33,052 bases of DNA, taken from assembly GCA_900315945.1 (NCBI GenBank), contig ONAZ01000023.1, positions 1 to 33,052 on the forward strand, written 5' to 3'. Positions 9,467-16,982 of the stretch are shown piece after piece. The notes under the pieces are model-generated. The model did no database searches, was not told the DNA's origin, and saw only the letters and a program-made list of their open reading frames with translations. Origin of the DNA: an uncultured Lachnospiraceae bacterium. Lineage in GTDB: Bacteria; Bacillota; Clostridia; Lachnospirales; Lachnospiraceae. The first letter of the stretch is position 1. Every line of letters starts with the position of its first letter. The position numbers were made by a program, and so were the translations under genes.

Positions 9467-10950
9467 TGGCTGTATTTGATTTTAACGATAATAAGAAAGA
9501 TTCAAAAAGTGTGGTTGTTACATATGAGGTGTTCGATTCTAATAGAAGGAGCGCCGATTGTGACAACCCTATTTTAATAATTGATAATTCTAAGAGAGAG
9601 TGGGCTCATCATTCTAGCGGTATGTTCCAAAGTCCACTTAAGGGAAGCGGATTCGAATTCCGGGTAGATGATACTGTCCTGATTTCTGATATTATTAAGA
9701 TTGATTCGAGATTTGTCAATCTTATTAAGTGGCTTGGTGAGAACCACATCCAGGTAATATTATCTGGCAGAAATAATGATAAGGGATACTGTGTATATAA
9801 GATAAGAGAAACTGGTATAAATGTTCGAGGGGCTAAGCTCTCGGCTCAAGACGGATTTCTTCAATTTATGATGGAGAGACTTTTCTTAAGTGATGCACCA
9901 GGTCCTGAACTAGACGAGGAAGAAGATATTGAGGGGGATGGAATGAAATTAACTTCTGTTCAATCAATTACCGACTTTCTAACATGTGCAGGTAGAACTC
10001 TTCCTGATAATATTAATCAGTGGGCAAGACGTAACCTTGCTGTTGCAAAGTCTTCTGAAGTAACACCAGAAGAAAGAAGACATGCTCAGCGTGCTATCTC
10101 AATGATGCTTGGTATTCAGTGGAAGAATAATTATTTTGAATCAATTGACCCTGTTGAAGCCCGCAGGATACTTGATGAAGAATTGTATGGAATGGATAAT
10201 GTTAAGCAGAGAATCATTGAGACAATTATCCAGATTAATCGTACTCATACTCTTCCTGCTTATGGACTTCTTCTTATTGGTCCTGCTGGTACAGGTAAAT
10301 CCCAGATAGCCTATGCAGTTGCTCGTATTCTTAAGATGCCTTGGGCAACGTTAGAGATGAGTTCTATAAATGATCCGGAACAGTTAACTGGAAGTTCAAG
10401 GATTTATTCTAATGCGAAGCCTGGACTTATAATGGAATCATTTGCTGAGGCTGAGAGTTCTAACCTAGTATTTATTATAAATGAGCTAGATAAGGCAGCT
10501 TCTGCCAAAGGAAATGCTAATCCGGCCGATGTACTCCTTACACTTCTAGATAATTTGGGATTTACTGATAACTATATTGAATGCAATATCCCAACTACTG
10601 GCGTATATCCAATAGCTACAGCTAATGATAAGAGTGAGATTTCTGCACCACTTATGTCAAGGTTTGCAGTAATTGAACTTCCTGATTATACAGTAGAAGA
10701 GAAGAAAGTAATATTTACAGATTACGCAATGCCTAAAGTCTTGAAGCGAATAGGCTTAAAGAAAGAAGAATGCATCATGACAGATGATGGCCTTGATGCT
10801 TTGATGGAAATCTATAAAGACACCTCTGGTATTCGCGATATTGAGCAGGCGGCAGAACACATCGCTGCTAATGCACTGTATCAGATAGAAGCAGAAGGAA
10901 AAACTGTTGTGGAATTTACAGGTGAAATGATAAGAGACCTACTTAAGTAG
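9466..10950 (+). CDS. Lon-like AAA+ ATPase lacking a protease domain
   Basis: This is a 494-aa protein. Residues 1 to about 150 are an uncharacterised N-terminal region with an acidic patch (LDEEEDIEGDG). The AAA+ module follows: YGMDNVKQRI, Walker A GPAGTGKS (272-279), Walker B LVFIINELD (about 334-342), the sensor stretch PIATAND, an arginine in LMSRF, and a C-terminal lid. The order and wording match the Lon ATPase domain (compare YG.E.VK.RI and the P.LL.R..VIEL..YT..EK stretch), but the chain stops where the Lon Ser-Lys protease would begin. A remodelling ATPase is therefore more likely than a protease. It overlaps the DUF2225 gene by one base. Its stop codon lies inside the palindromic terminator. 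Confidence 0.75.
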   Translation: MAVFDFNDNKKDSKSVVVTYEVFDSNRRSADCDNPILIIDNSKREWAHHSSGMFQSPLKGSGFEFRVDDTVLISDIIKIDSRFVNLIKWLGENHIQVILSGRNNDKGYCVYKIRETGINVRGAKLSAQDGFLQFMMERLFLSDAPGPELDEEEDIEGDGMKLTSVQSITDFLTCAGRTLPDNINQWARRNLAVAKSSEVTPEERRHAQRAISMMLGIQWKNNYFESIDPVEARRILDEELYGMDNVKQRIIETIIQINRTHTLPAYGLLLIGPAGTGKSQIAYAVARILKMPWATLEMSSINDPEQLTGSSRIYSNAKPGLIMESFAEAESSNLVFIINELDKAASAKGNANPADVLLTLLDNLGFTDNYIECNIPTTGVYPIATANDKSEISAPLMSRFAVIELPDYTVEEKKVIFTDYAMPKVLKRIGLKKEECIMTDDGLDALMEIYKDTSGIRDIEQAAEHIAANALYQIEAEGKTVVEFTGEMIRDLLK

Positions 10951-10974
10951 GTCTCTTTATTTATTATAATTAAC
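10927..10974 (+). repeat. Direct repeat, left copy (terminator plus -10 box)
   Basis: This 48-bp segment covers the last codons of the AAA+ gene, the palindromic terminator and a TATAAT (10965-10970). It recurs at 12463-12511; the first 30 bp match at 29 positions and the remainder is imperfect. The two copies bracket the DUF4143 ATPase gene. Confidence 0.8.
10933..10960 (+). terminator. Palindromic terminator overlapping a stop codon
   Basis: A perfect 24-bp palindrome (10933-10956, core ACCTACTTAAGTAGGT) is followed by a T-rich stretch. The TAG stop of the AAA+ gene lies within it at 10948-10950. Confidence 0.75.
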
Positions 10975-11002
10975 ACAAAATGTGTGATGGATTTTCAAAA
11001 GT

Positions 11003-11052
11003 TCATATGAAAAATGTGATATTGCGCCAAAAAATCATATGAAAAGTGTGAT
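11003..11052. promoter_or_regulatory. Paired 18-bp direct repeats upstream of the ATPase gene (possible operators)
   Basis: TCATATGAAAAATGTGAT (11003-11020) and TCATATGAAAAGTGTGAT (11035-11052) differ at one base and are 32 bp apart, about three helical turns. They lie just upstream of the promoter at 11058. A related AAAATGTGTGAT occurs at 10977-10988. A repressor or activator site is the simplest reading. Confidence 0.5.
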
Positions 11053-11057
11053 TTATA

Positions 11058-11086
11058 TTGTTTCTATCATTTGTTGGTGGTATACT
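11058..11086 (+). promoter_or_regulatory. Promoter for the DUF4143 ATPase gene
   Basis: TTGTTT (11058-11063), a 17-bp spacer and TATACT (11081-11086) lie 50 bp before the start codon. The -35 box begins 6 bp after the second 18-bp repeat. Confidence 0.6.
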
Positions 11087-11135
11087 TGCTTTATAGAAAT
11101 GGCTTTGTAATGCAATATAATAGGGAGAGTTTTGT

Positions 11136-12461
11136 ATGGATAGATTGGTAATGAATGACTTGGTTAAGTGGAAGAATAAGAGTAATAGAAAACCTCTTAT
11201 GTTACTTGGTGTTAGACAATGTGGCAAAACATATATTGCTAAGCAGTTTGGCAAAGAATACTTTGAGAATGTAGCTTATTTTAACTTTGAAGGAAATAAA
11301 GCATTAAGTTCCCTGTTTGATTATAATCTTGATGTTAATCGCATTATAAGTGAGTTGAACTCCTTTGTCGCAGGCGAAAGAATTGTGCCGGGGAAAACAC
11401 TTTTAATCTTTGATGAGATTCAGTCATCACCTAATGCTATTACCTCCTTAAAGTATTTTTGTGAAGATATGCCCCAGTTACATATTATTGCAGCAGGCTC
11501 CCTTCTTGGAGTGTCACTCAATAGAGAAGAATTGTCTTTCCCTGTAGGAAAGGTTGAAAGGATTACAATGTATCCTCTTAGTTTTAAGGAGTTTGTTATT
11601 GCTAATGGAGATGGAGATTATATTAATGCTCTAGATTCTATGGATAATAAGAGGGAAATTCCAGAGTTATATACTGAACCTCTAAGAAAACATTTATTGA
11701 ATTATTATATAATCGGTGGTATGCCAGCAGCAGTTGATGCGTGGATTAATACCCATAGTTATGAAGAGGTCGAAAGCATTCAGTCTAACATTATAGAAGA
11801 TTATGAGAATGATTTTGCTAAATACGCCCCAATAAATGAAGTGCCTAAAATAAGACAGATATGGCATTCTATACCAGAACAGTTAGCGAAGGATAATAAC
11901 AAGTTTGTTTTTTCTCATGTAAAAAAGGGTGGTAGAGCAAGAGAATTAGAAGATGCATTAGAGTGGTTAATAGATGCTGGACTAGTATATAAGTTGAAGC
12001 TTGTAGAAGAACCGGAATTACCACTTTCTTATATGGCAGATGATTCATCATTTAAGGTATTCATGTCAGATGTTGGATTACTTAGATATAGATCTAACGT
12101 ATATTATAAAACTATTCTTGAGGGCGATGACAGATATATTAGATTCAAAGGTGCAATTGCAGAAAACTATGTTCTAACAGAGCTAGTGAATAATGGTATG
12201 CCAAGCTATTACTGGCGTTCGGGCAATCAAGCAGAAGTAGATTTTATTTCTGAATATAATGGTTATATGATTCCTATTGAGGTTAAATCGGCGGAAAATA
12301 CGCGTGCAAAGAGTTTCGCAAGTTTTATAGCAAAGTACAAACCCAGATTTGGATTTAAAGTATCGTTAAAAAATGTTGGAGATAATCAAGTGAAAGATAC
12401 TTTGGTTTATAATCTTCCATTGTATATGTTGTGGAAGATAAAAAAATATATATCTAATTAA
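11136..12461 (+). CDS. AAA_14/DUF4143 family ATPase
   Basis: This is a 441-aa protein. The N-terminal AAA_14 domain has Walker A GVRQCGKT (about residues 26-33), Walker B LLIFDEIQ (about 89-96) and GSLLGVSL. The C-terminal DUF4143 region contains AENYVLTELVNN, YYWRSGNQAEVDFI and PIEVKSAEN. That last part has the look of a PD-(D/E)XK nuclease-like fold (E-VDF-EVK). Such proteins are abundant in anaerobes and their role is unsettled; they have been discussed as defence or mobile-element cargo. GGGAG 8 nt upstream supports the ATG. The gene has its own promoter and lies exactly between two direct repeats, so it looks inserted. Confidence 0.85.
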   Translation: MDRLVMNDLVKWKNKSNRKPLMLLGVRQCGKTYIAKQFGKEYFENVAYFNFEGNKALSSLFDYNLDVNRIISELNSFVAGERIVPGKTLLIFDEIQSSPNAITSLKYFCEDMPQLHIIAAGSLLGVSLNREELSFPVGKVERITMYPLSFKEFVIANGDGDYINALDSMDNKREIPELYTEPLRKHLLNYYIIGGMPAAVDAWINTHSYEEVESIQSNIIEDYENDFAKYAPINEVPKIRQIWHSIPEQLAKDNNKFVFSHVKKGGRARELEDALEWLIDAGLVYKLKLVEEPELPLSYMADDSSFKVFMSDVGLLRYRSNVYYKTILEGDDRYIRFKGAIAENYVLTELVNNGMPSYYWRSGNQAEVDFISEYNGYMIPIEVKSAENTRAKSFASFIAKYKPRFGFKVSLKNVGDNQVKDTLVYNLPLYMLWKIKKYISN

Positions 12462-12462
12462 T

Positions 12463-12511
12463 ATGATAAGAGACCCACTTAAGTAGGTCTCTTTTTTGTA
12501 CTATAATCAAC
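12463..12511 (+). repeat. Direct repeat, right copy (terminator plus -10 box)
   Basis: This is the second copy of the segment at 10927-10974. It begins one base after the ATPase stop codon and again carries ATGATAAGAGACC, the palindrome, a T-run and TATAAT (12502-12507). The TATAAT is followed by a small palindrome, TACGTATAAACGTA. Here the DNA encodes no gene end, so it is most easily read as the duplicated copy. Confidence 0.8.
12469..12497 (+). terminator. Terminator of the DUF4143 ATPase gene
   Basis: AGAGACC...GGTCTCT, with one mismatch relative to the left copy, is followed by TTTTTT. It is a stronger terminator than the left copy because of the longer T-run. Confidence 0.8.
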
Positions 12512-12560
12512 TTACGTATAAACGTATGATTATTAATAAAAACTTAAGGAGGAAGTATTT

Positions 12561-13166
12561 ATGGCTTGTTACGGTTATGCTAGAGTAAGTACAAAAGACC
12601 AGAATGAAGATAGACAGATTATTGCCCTTCAAGAGATGAGGGTACCAATGCAGAATATATACGTTGACAGAGAATCAGGAAAAGATTTCCAAAGAAAATT
12701 CTATAAGAGACTTATAGGCCGATTAAAAAAGGGGGATGTCATGTATGTAAAAAGCATTGACAGATTAGGACGGTGTTATAAGGATATTATAGAACAATGG
12801 AAATGTATTACTAAAGAGAAAGGAGCTGACATAGTAGTTATTGATATGCCTATACTTGATACTAGAAATGGTAAAGATCTTATGGGGACTTTCCTATCAG
12901 ATATAGTGCTTGCACTTCTTAGTTATGTAAGTGAAAATGAACGAGTTAACATAAGGAAGCGACAAGCTGAAGGTATTGCAATAGCAAAAGCGAAAGGCGT
13001 AAGATTTGGTCCGTCTCCAAGACCGCTCCCTGAGAATTTCGATGAAGTATATCTGCAGTGGAAGCACAAAGAAATTCCAATTAATAAGGCTGCAGAAATG
13101 TGTGGCATGCCTAAATCAACTTTTTTTGATAAGGCAAAAAGATATGGAGTACGTAATTACAAATAG
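12561..13166 (+). CDS. Serine resolvase/invertase family recombinase
   Basis: This is a 201-aa small serine recombinase. The catalytic serine is S10 in GYARVSTKDQNEDRQ. The active-site arginines lie in SIDRLGR, and ENERVNIRKRQAEGI is the usual E-helix region. A C-terminal HTH (INKAAEMCGMPKSTFFDKAKRYG) binds DNA. Full length for the Tn3-resolvase/Hin group, with all key residues present, so probably active. AAGGAGGAAG 8-10 nt upstream gives a strong ribosome site. It is directly followed by twin palindromes that could be its own sites, and preceded by a direct repeat that brackets the ATPase gene. It may also have been a stable chromosomal recombinase before the insertion. Confidence 0.9.
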   Translation: MACYGYARVSTKDQNEDRQIIALQEMRVPMQNIYVDRESGKDFQRKFYKRLIGRLKKGDVMYVKSIDRLGRCYKDIIEQWKCITKEKGADIVVIDMPILDTRNGKDLMGTFLSDIVLALLSYVSENERVNIRKRQAEGIAIAKAKGVRFGPSPRPLPENFDEVYLQWKHKEIPINKAAEMCGMPKSTFFDKAKRYGVRNYK

Positions 13167-13186
13167 GTAGCAAATAGTTGACTAGA

Positions 13187-13222
13187 AAAAAGTCCGAAGA
13201 AGTATACTTCTTCGGACTTTTT
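13187..13222. terminator. 36-bp perfect palindrome after the resolvase (bidirectional terminator and/or recombinase site)
   Basis: The 36 bp are fully self-complementary around GTATAC (centre 13204/13205), with A-run and T-run arms, so it can terminate transcription from either side. Its inner 24 bp recur at 13331-13354. Confidence 0.8.
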
Positions 13223-13330
13223 CTTTTCGCAAATCCACAGAAAATATTAACACATTTTTCCACAAATGTCTACATAAACTACATATGTATAGACGTCACA
13301 TTTTGTATAAATCGTACAACCTATTAATTA

Positions 13331-13354
13331 TCCGAAGAAGTATACTTCTTCGAA
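13331..13354. repeat. Second copy of the 24-bp palindrome, upstream of the helicase
   Basis: The core CGAAGAAGTATACTTCTTCG is identical to the core inside the palindrome after the resolvase; 23 of 24 positions agree. Here no T-run follows, so it cannot be only a terminator. The AT-rich 108 bp between the two copies (13223-13330) hold no gene but contain the imperfect inverted repeat GTCTACATA/TATGTATAGAC (about 13268-13294). Confidence 0.75.
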
Positions 13355-13381
13355 CAACATGAGATGTGTCAGAGGTGGCTT

Positions 13382-15457
13382 ATGTCAATTATGTTGTATG
13401 AACACAATAGAATTGCATATGAATCAGCTTTATCAATGTTAGATAAGGTGGGGAAAGCTGCGATTATTCATCCCACAGGAACAGGTAAATCCTTTATTGG
13501 ATTTAAACTTTGTGAGGATCATCTTGATAAAAGAATTCTATGGTTATCACCATCTTCTTATATCTTCGAGACTCAAGTTGAGAATCTGAAAGCAGAGTCT
13601 GACACAATATGTAACAACATCGTTTTCATAACTTACGCAAAACTTATGAATATGTCCGTAAATGAGCTAGAGAACATTCAGCCAGACTACATTATCTTAG
13701 ATGAATTTCACAGATGTGGAGCAGCTGAGTGGGGCAATGGCGTAGACAGACTTGTTGAAATGTATAGTGAAGTTCCAATCTTAGGACTTTCTGCAACAGC
13801 TATTAGATATCTGGATAATCAGAGAAATATGGCTGAGGAACTATTTGATTCTTATATTGCAAGCGAGATGACACTTGGAGAAGCGATTGTAAGAGGAATC
13901 TTGAATCCTCCAAAGTATGTCCTATCAATTTTCTCATATAAAGATGAACTTAGTCGTTATGAGAAGAGAATTAGACTTGCTAAGAATAAGGCTGTAAGAG
14001 ACAAGGCAGAAGATTATCTTGAGAGGTTGCGCCGAGCACTTGATAAGGCGGAAGGCTTAGATGAGATATTTAGTAAGCACATTACTGATAGAACTGGCAA
14101 ATACATTATCTTCTGCGCGAATTTCGAGGCAATGAAAGAAGCAATGGATAAGACACATGAATGGTTTCATCTAGTTGATGAAAAACCATACATTTACCAT
14201 GTATATTCTGATGATGCATCAACATCTGCTGAGTTCAAAGAATTCAAGGATAACGAAGACGATAGCCATATGCGACTTCTCTTCTGTATCGATGCGTTAA
14301 ATGAAGGTGTGCATGTGGAAAATGTGTCAGGAGTAATTCTTCTTCGTCCGACTGTGTCGCCAATCATATATAAGCAACAGATCGGAAGGGCTCTTTCTGC
14401 TTCAAGAAAGAAGAAGCCCACGGTATTCGACATTGTCAATAATGTTGAAAATCTATATAGCATAGATACCATTCGTGAAGAAATGGAAGTTGCAATGCAA
14501 TATATGAGGCATGAAGATGCATCTGACTTAATTGTAAATGACACATTTACAATCATAGACGAAGTAAGAGAATGCGTTGCATTGTTCGAGGAGCTAGAAG
14601 ATACGCTTAGCGCAAGTTGGGACGTTATGTATAAGGAAGCTAAAAACTATTATAGCGAGCATGGCAATCTCTTAATTCCAGCTGCCTATGTAACACCGGA
14701 GGGACTAGGACTTGGAAGATGGATTAGAACCCAGAGACTATCAAGACAGCAAGGTGCTATGAGCCCTGATAGAATCAAGAAACTCGACGCTATTCATATG
14801 GTGTGGACAGCAGTTCTTAAGAATAAATGGTATAGAAATTATGAACTTGCCAAAGCCTTCTATGAAGAACATGGCAATCTGATAATACAATACAACTACG
14901 TAACACATGTTATAGACAGTCACAATAATAAGGTAACTGTAAAGCTTGGAATATGGATTTCAAGTCAGAGAGACAGTTATGCCAAAGGCAAACTTAGCGA
15001 AGACAAGATAAATATGTTATCTCGAATCGGAATGTCATGGGACAGATTCGATGAAAAGTGGGAGATGGGATTTCACTGCGCTAAGAAATACTACGAAGAA
15101 AATGGAGATATCAACTTCGTTCCAAAAGAATTAGAAGTAGATGGCTTCAATCTTAATAAATGGCTTCACACTCAGAGAGATAGAAATAACAAAGGTAAAC
15201 TCTCAGAGGAAAGAAAGAGCAGACTAGATGCACTTGGTTTTAAGTGGAGCGTCCACGAAGCCTTCTGGGAAAGGGGCTACGAAAATGCTGTGTCCTACAA
15301 GAAGACCCACGGCAACCTCAAACTCCCAACAGGCTACGAATGTGAAGATGGCTTCAAACTCAAGTCCTGGCTTAGCAACCAGCAGACTAGGTATAGGAAG
15401 GGCAGTTTGAGTGAAGGTCAGGTAGTTAAACTTCAGAAGATAGGTGCTATCGTTTGA
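13382..15457 (+). CDS. Superfamily II DEAD/DEAH helicase with four helicase-associated (HA) repeats
   Basis: This is a 691-aa protein. Motif I is HPTGTGKS (about residue 31), motif II is the DEFH variant in IILDEFHRCG, motif III is LSATAIR, and motif VI is QQIGRALSASRKKK. Four repeats of about 65-70 residues follow in the C-terminal 300 residues, each with a Y..HGN/NGD, a W..QR and an LS...LD.LG..W block (HA domain, PF03457 type). These are thought to bind nucleic acid. GAGG 6 nt upstream makes ATG 13382 the best start; 13364 and 13391 are alternatives. It sits behind a copy of the resolvase palindrome and ends just before the EPS operon. The biological role of this helicase class is not settled. 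Confidence 0.8.
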   Translation: MSIMLYEHNRIAYESALSMLDKVGKAAIIHPTGTGKSFIGFKLCEDHLDKRILWLSPSSYIFETQVENLKAESDTICNNIVFITYAKLMNMSVNELENIQPDYIILDEFHRCGAAEWGNGVDRLVEMYSEVPILGLSATAIRYLDNQRNMAEELFDSYIASEMTLGEAIVRGILNPPKYVLSIFSYKDELSRYEKRIRLAKNKAVRDKAEDYLERLRRALDKAEGLDEIFSKHITDRTGKYIIFCANFEAMKEAMDKTHEWFHLVDEKPYIYHVYSDDASTSAEFKEFKDNEDDSHMRLLFCIDALNEGVHVENVSGVILLRPTVSPIIYKQQIGRALSASRKKKPTVFDIVNNVENLYSIDTIREEMEVAMQYMRHEDASDLIVNDTFTIIDEVRECVALFEELEDTLSASWDVMYKEAKNYYSEHGNLLIPAAYVTPEGLGLGRWIRTQRLSRQQGAMSPDRIKKLDAIHMVWTAVLKNKWYRNYELAKAFYEEHGNLIIQYNYVTHVIDSHNNKVTVKLGIWISSQRDSYAKGKLSEDKINMLSRIGMSWDRFDEKWEMGFHCAKKYYEENGDINFVPKELEVDGFNLNKWLHTQRDRNNKGKLSEERKSRLDALGFKWSVHEAFWERGYENAVSYKKTHGNLKLPTGYECEDGFKLKSWLSNQQTRYRKGSLSEGQVVKLQKIGAIV

Positions 15458-15466
15458 TAGCTACTA

Positions 15467-15495
15467 TTGATAGATTAATCTGACATGATTACATA
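15467..15495 (+). promoter_or_regulatory. Candidate promoter of the EPS operon
   Basis: TTGATA (15467-15472), a 17-bp spacer and TACATA (15490-15495), which overlaps CATATAAG, form a weak promoter upstream of the structured leader. It is the best candidate in the gap after the helicase. Confidence 0.4.
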
Positions 15496-15543
15496 TAAGT
15501 ACTCATGAAGCTAGGGCACTTGAGTAGGCGTATGTATGACATA

Positions 15544-15607
15544 GTATGATTTCTAACCACGCTGTAAGGCGAGGGTGGCGAAGCCTACCCTAATATAGGA
15601 ATCATAC
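15544..15607 (+). ncRNA. Structured 5' leader RNA of the loaP/EPS operon
   Basis: A 12-bp outer stem (15544-15555 with 15596-15607, one G-U pair) encloses a GGGTGGC-gaa-GCC-t-ACCC hairpin (15573-15590). CCAC at 15557-15560 can pair alternatively with GTGG at 15575-15578. The outer stem closes 3 nt before GGGAGG of the loaP ribosome site. There is no T-run, so it is not a plain terminator. Since LoaP proteins are known to bind RNA hairpins in operon leaders, this is the natural candidate for its target or for self-control. Confidence 0.6.
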
Positions 15608-15622
15608 AAGGGAGGAATTGCT

Positions 15623-16210
15623 ATGTATTATGTAATATATGTAAGTTCAGGAAATGAATCTAAAGCGCAAGGCTTGATAAATAAGATGATTTCTTCAGAG
15701 CTTTATTCTGATTGCTTCTATCCAATTAGAGTAATGAAGAAGAAGCTTCGGGGCAAGTGGACCATAGTACATGAGCGATTAATCCCAGGATATATATTTA
15801 TTGAGAGTGAAAATGCAAGCGAACTATATAAAGAGCTTAGAAGTATCCCAATGTTCTTAAGAATGCTTGGCAAAGAAGAATCAGATGATGATATCGATAT
15901 ATATCCATTGTCAGATAATGAAGTGTCATGGCTAAATAAATTGTCTGGCAGAAATGATAATGCTAATAAGAAAGAGCATGAAGTAGGCCTTTCACAAGTT
16001 GGATTTGATGAGAATGATCAAGTTATTGTTATGTCAGGACCACTACTTGGAATGAAAGGTCAGATAAAAAAGATTAATCTACATAAAAGAATTGCAGAAG
16101 TAGAAGTAGACTTCATGAACCAGAAGACTGTGGTTCATGTAGGAATAGAGATAATTGAGAAACATAAAGAAATGGTTGGCAAGGAGCCAAATTTGTTCGA
16201 TGGAGCGTAA
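15623..16210 (+). CDS. loaP: NusG-paralogue antiterminator, LoaP type
   Basis: This is a 195-aa protein. The NGN domain is in the N-terminal ~110 residues (MYYVIYVSSGNESKAQGLI..., FYPIRVMKKKLRGKW, LIPGYIFIE, IPMFLRMLG). A KOW domain follows (about residues 130-165; VIVMSGPLLGMKGQIKKIN). The lower similarity to housekeeping NusG and its position as first gene of an EPS operon fit LoaP. LoaP rides RNA polymerase and lets it read through terminators in long biosynthetic operons. GGGAGGAATTGCT upstream is a strong ribosome site. It is followed after one base by the sugar transferase start, so the two are coupled. Confidence 0.85.
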   Translation: MYYVIYVSSGNESKAQGLINKMISSELYSDCFYPIRVMKKKLRGKWTIVHERLIPGYIFIESENASELYKELRSIPMFLRMLGKEESDDDIDIYPLSDNEVSWLNKLSGRNDNANKKEHEVGLSQVGFDENDQVIVMSGPLLGMKGQIKKINLHKRIAEVEVDFMNQKTVVHVGIEIIEKHKEMVGKEPNLFDGA

Positions 16211-16211
16211 G

Positions 16212-16940
16212 ATGGATAGAAATCCTATGGAAGGCAAGAAAGTTGTCTTTGTTAGAGATGTTAATGATAAAGAGAATGCGGATGGTGTAAGAGGTCATCT
16301 CAAGGCCGTCGGCAATAGCAACTATAGTCCTGGAATATATGAGACTAGTATCAAGAGATTATTAGATGTTGTCTTGTCTGGTGTAGGACTTGTAGCTCTT
16401 TCTCCAGTATATCTAATTATAAGTGCCGCTATTAAAGCAGATGACCCAGGGCCAGTCCTTTTTACACAGAAGAGGGTTGGTAAGAATAAGCGATACTTTA
16501 ATCTACACAAATTCCGTTCTATGAAGATGTCTACACCTCACAATGTACCAACTCATATGCTTGACAATCCAGATCAATATATTACACGAGTGGGTAAGTT
16601 CATGCGAAGAACAAGCCTTGATGAGCTACCTCAAGTATGGGACATATTTGTTGGAAATATGTCGATTATTGGTCCAAGACCAGCACTTTGGAATCAGGAT
16701 GTGCTAGTTGCAGAAAGAGATAAATATAATGCTAATGACGTCAAACCGGGACTTACTGGTTGGGCACAGATTAATGGTAGAGATGAATTAGAACTTGCTG
16801 AAAAGGCAAGGCTTGATGGTGAATACGTTAGAAGGATTGGTTTGCCTTTTGATGTGAAATGTTTTGTGGGAACAGTTCTTTCTGTAATAAAGAGTGATGG
16901 TGTTGTAGAAGGCGGAACAGGAAATATGAAGAAAGCATAG
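16212..16940 (+). CDS. Initiating undecaprenyl-phosphate sugar-1-phosphate transferase
   Basis: This is a 242-aa protein of the bacterial sugar transferase (WbaP/PglC-like monotopic PGT) family. It should transfer a sugar-1-phosphate from a UDP-sugar to undecaprenyl phosphate at the inner face of the membrane, starting the EPS repeat unit. A basic stretch leads into a hydrophobic helix (DVVLSGVGLVALSPVYLII). The family blocks follow: DDPGPVLFTQKRVGK, FNLHKFRSMK, RRTSLDELPQVWDI, MSIIGPRPAL, KPGLTGWAQINGRDEL. The Asp-Glu catalytic pair is in SLDELPQ. The start at 16212 has GGAG 6 nt upstream and follows the loaP stop by one base. The sugar transferred cannot be told from sequence. Confidence 0.9.
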   Translation: MDRNPMEGKKVVFVRDVNDKENADGVRGHLKAVGNSNYSPGIYETSIKRLLDVVLSGVGLVALSPVYLIISAAIKADDPGPVLFTQKRVGKNKRYFNLHKFRSMKMSTPHNVPTHMLDNPDQYITRVGKFMRRTSLDELPQVWDIFVGNMSIIGPRPALWNQDVLVAERDKYNANDVKPGLTGWAQINGRDELELAEKARLDGEYVRRIGLPFDVKCFVGTVLSVIKSDGVVEGGTGNMKKA

Positions 16941-16982
16941 TGATTATTTCATAAGCTTAACTATGAATGAGGAGATAATATC

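Noticed and set aside
13187-13354. Two-unit CRISPR array
   Set aside because: Only two copies exist, the repeats are perfect palindromes, and the 108-bp interval is too long for a spacer; no cas genes are present.
16155-16211. Sugar transferase start at ATG 16155
   Set aside because: It would overlap loaP by 56 bases without a ribosome site; ATG 16212 has GGAG at the right distance and sits directly after the loaP stop.
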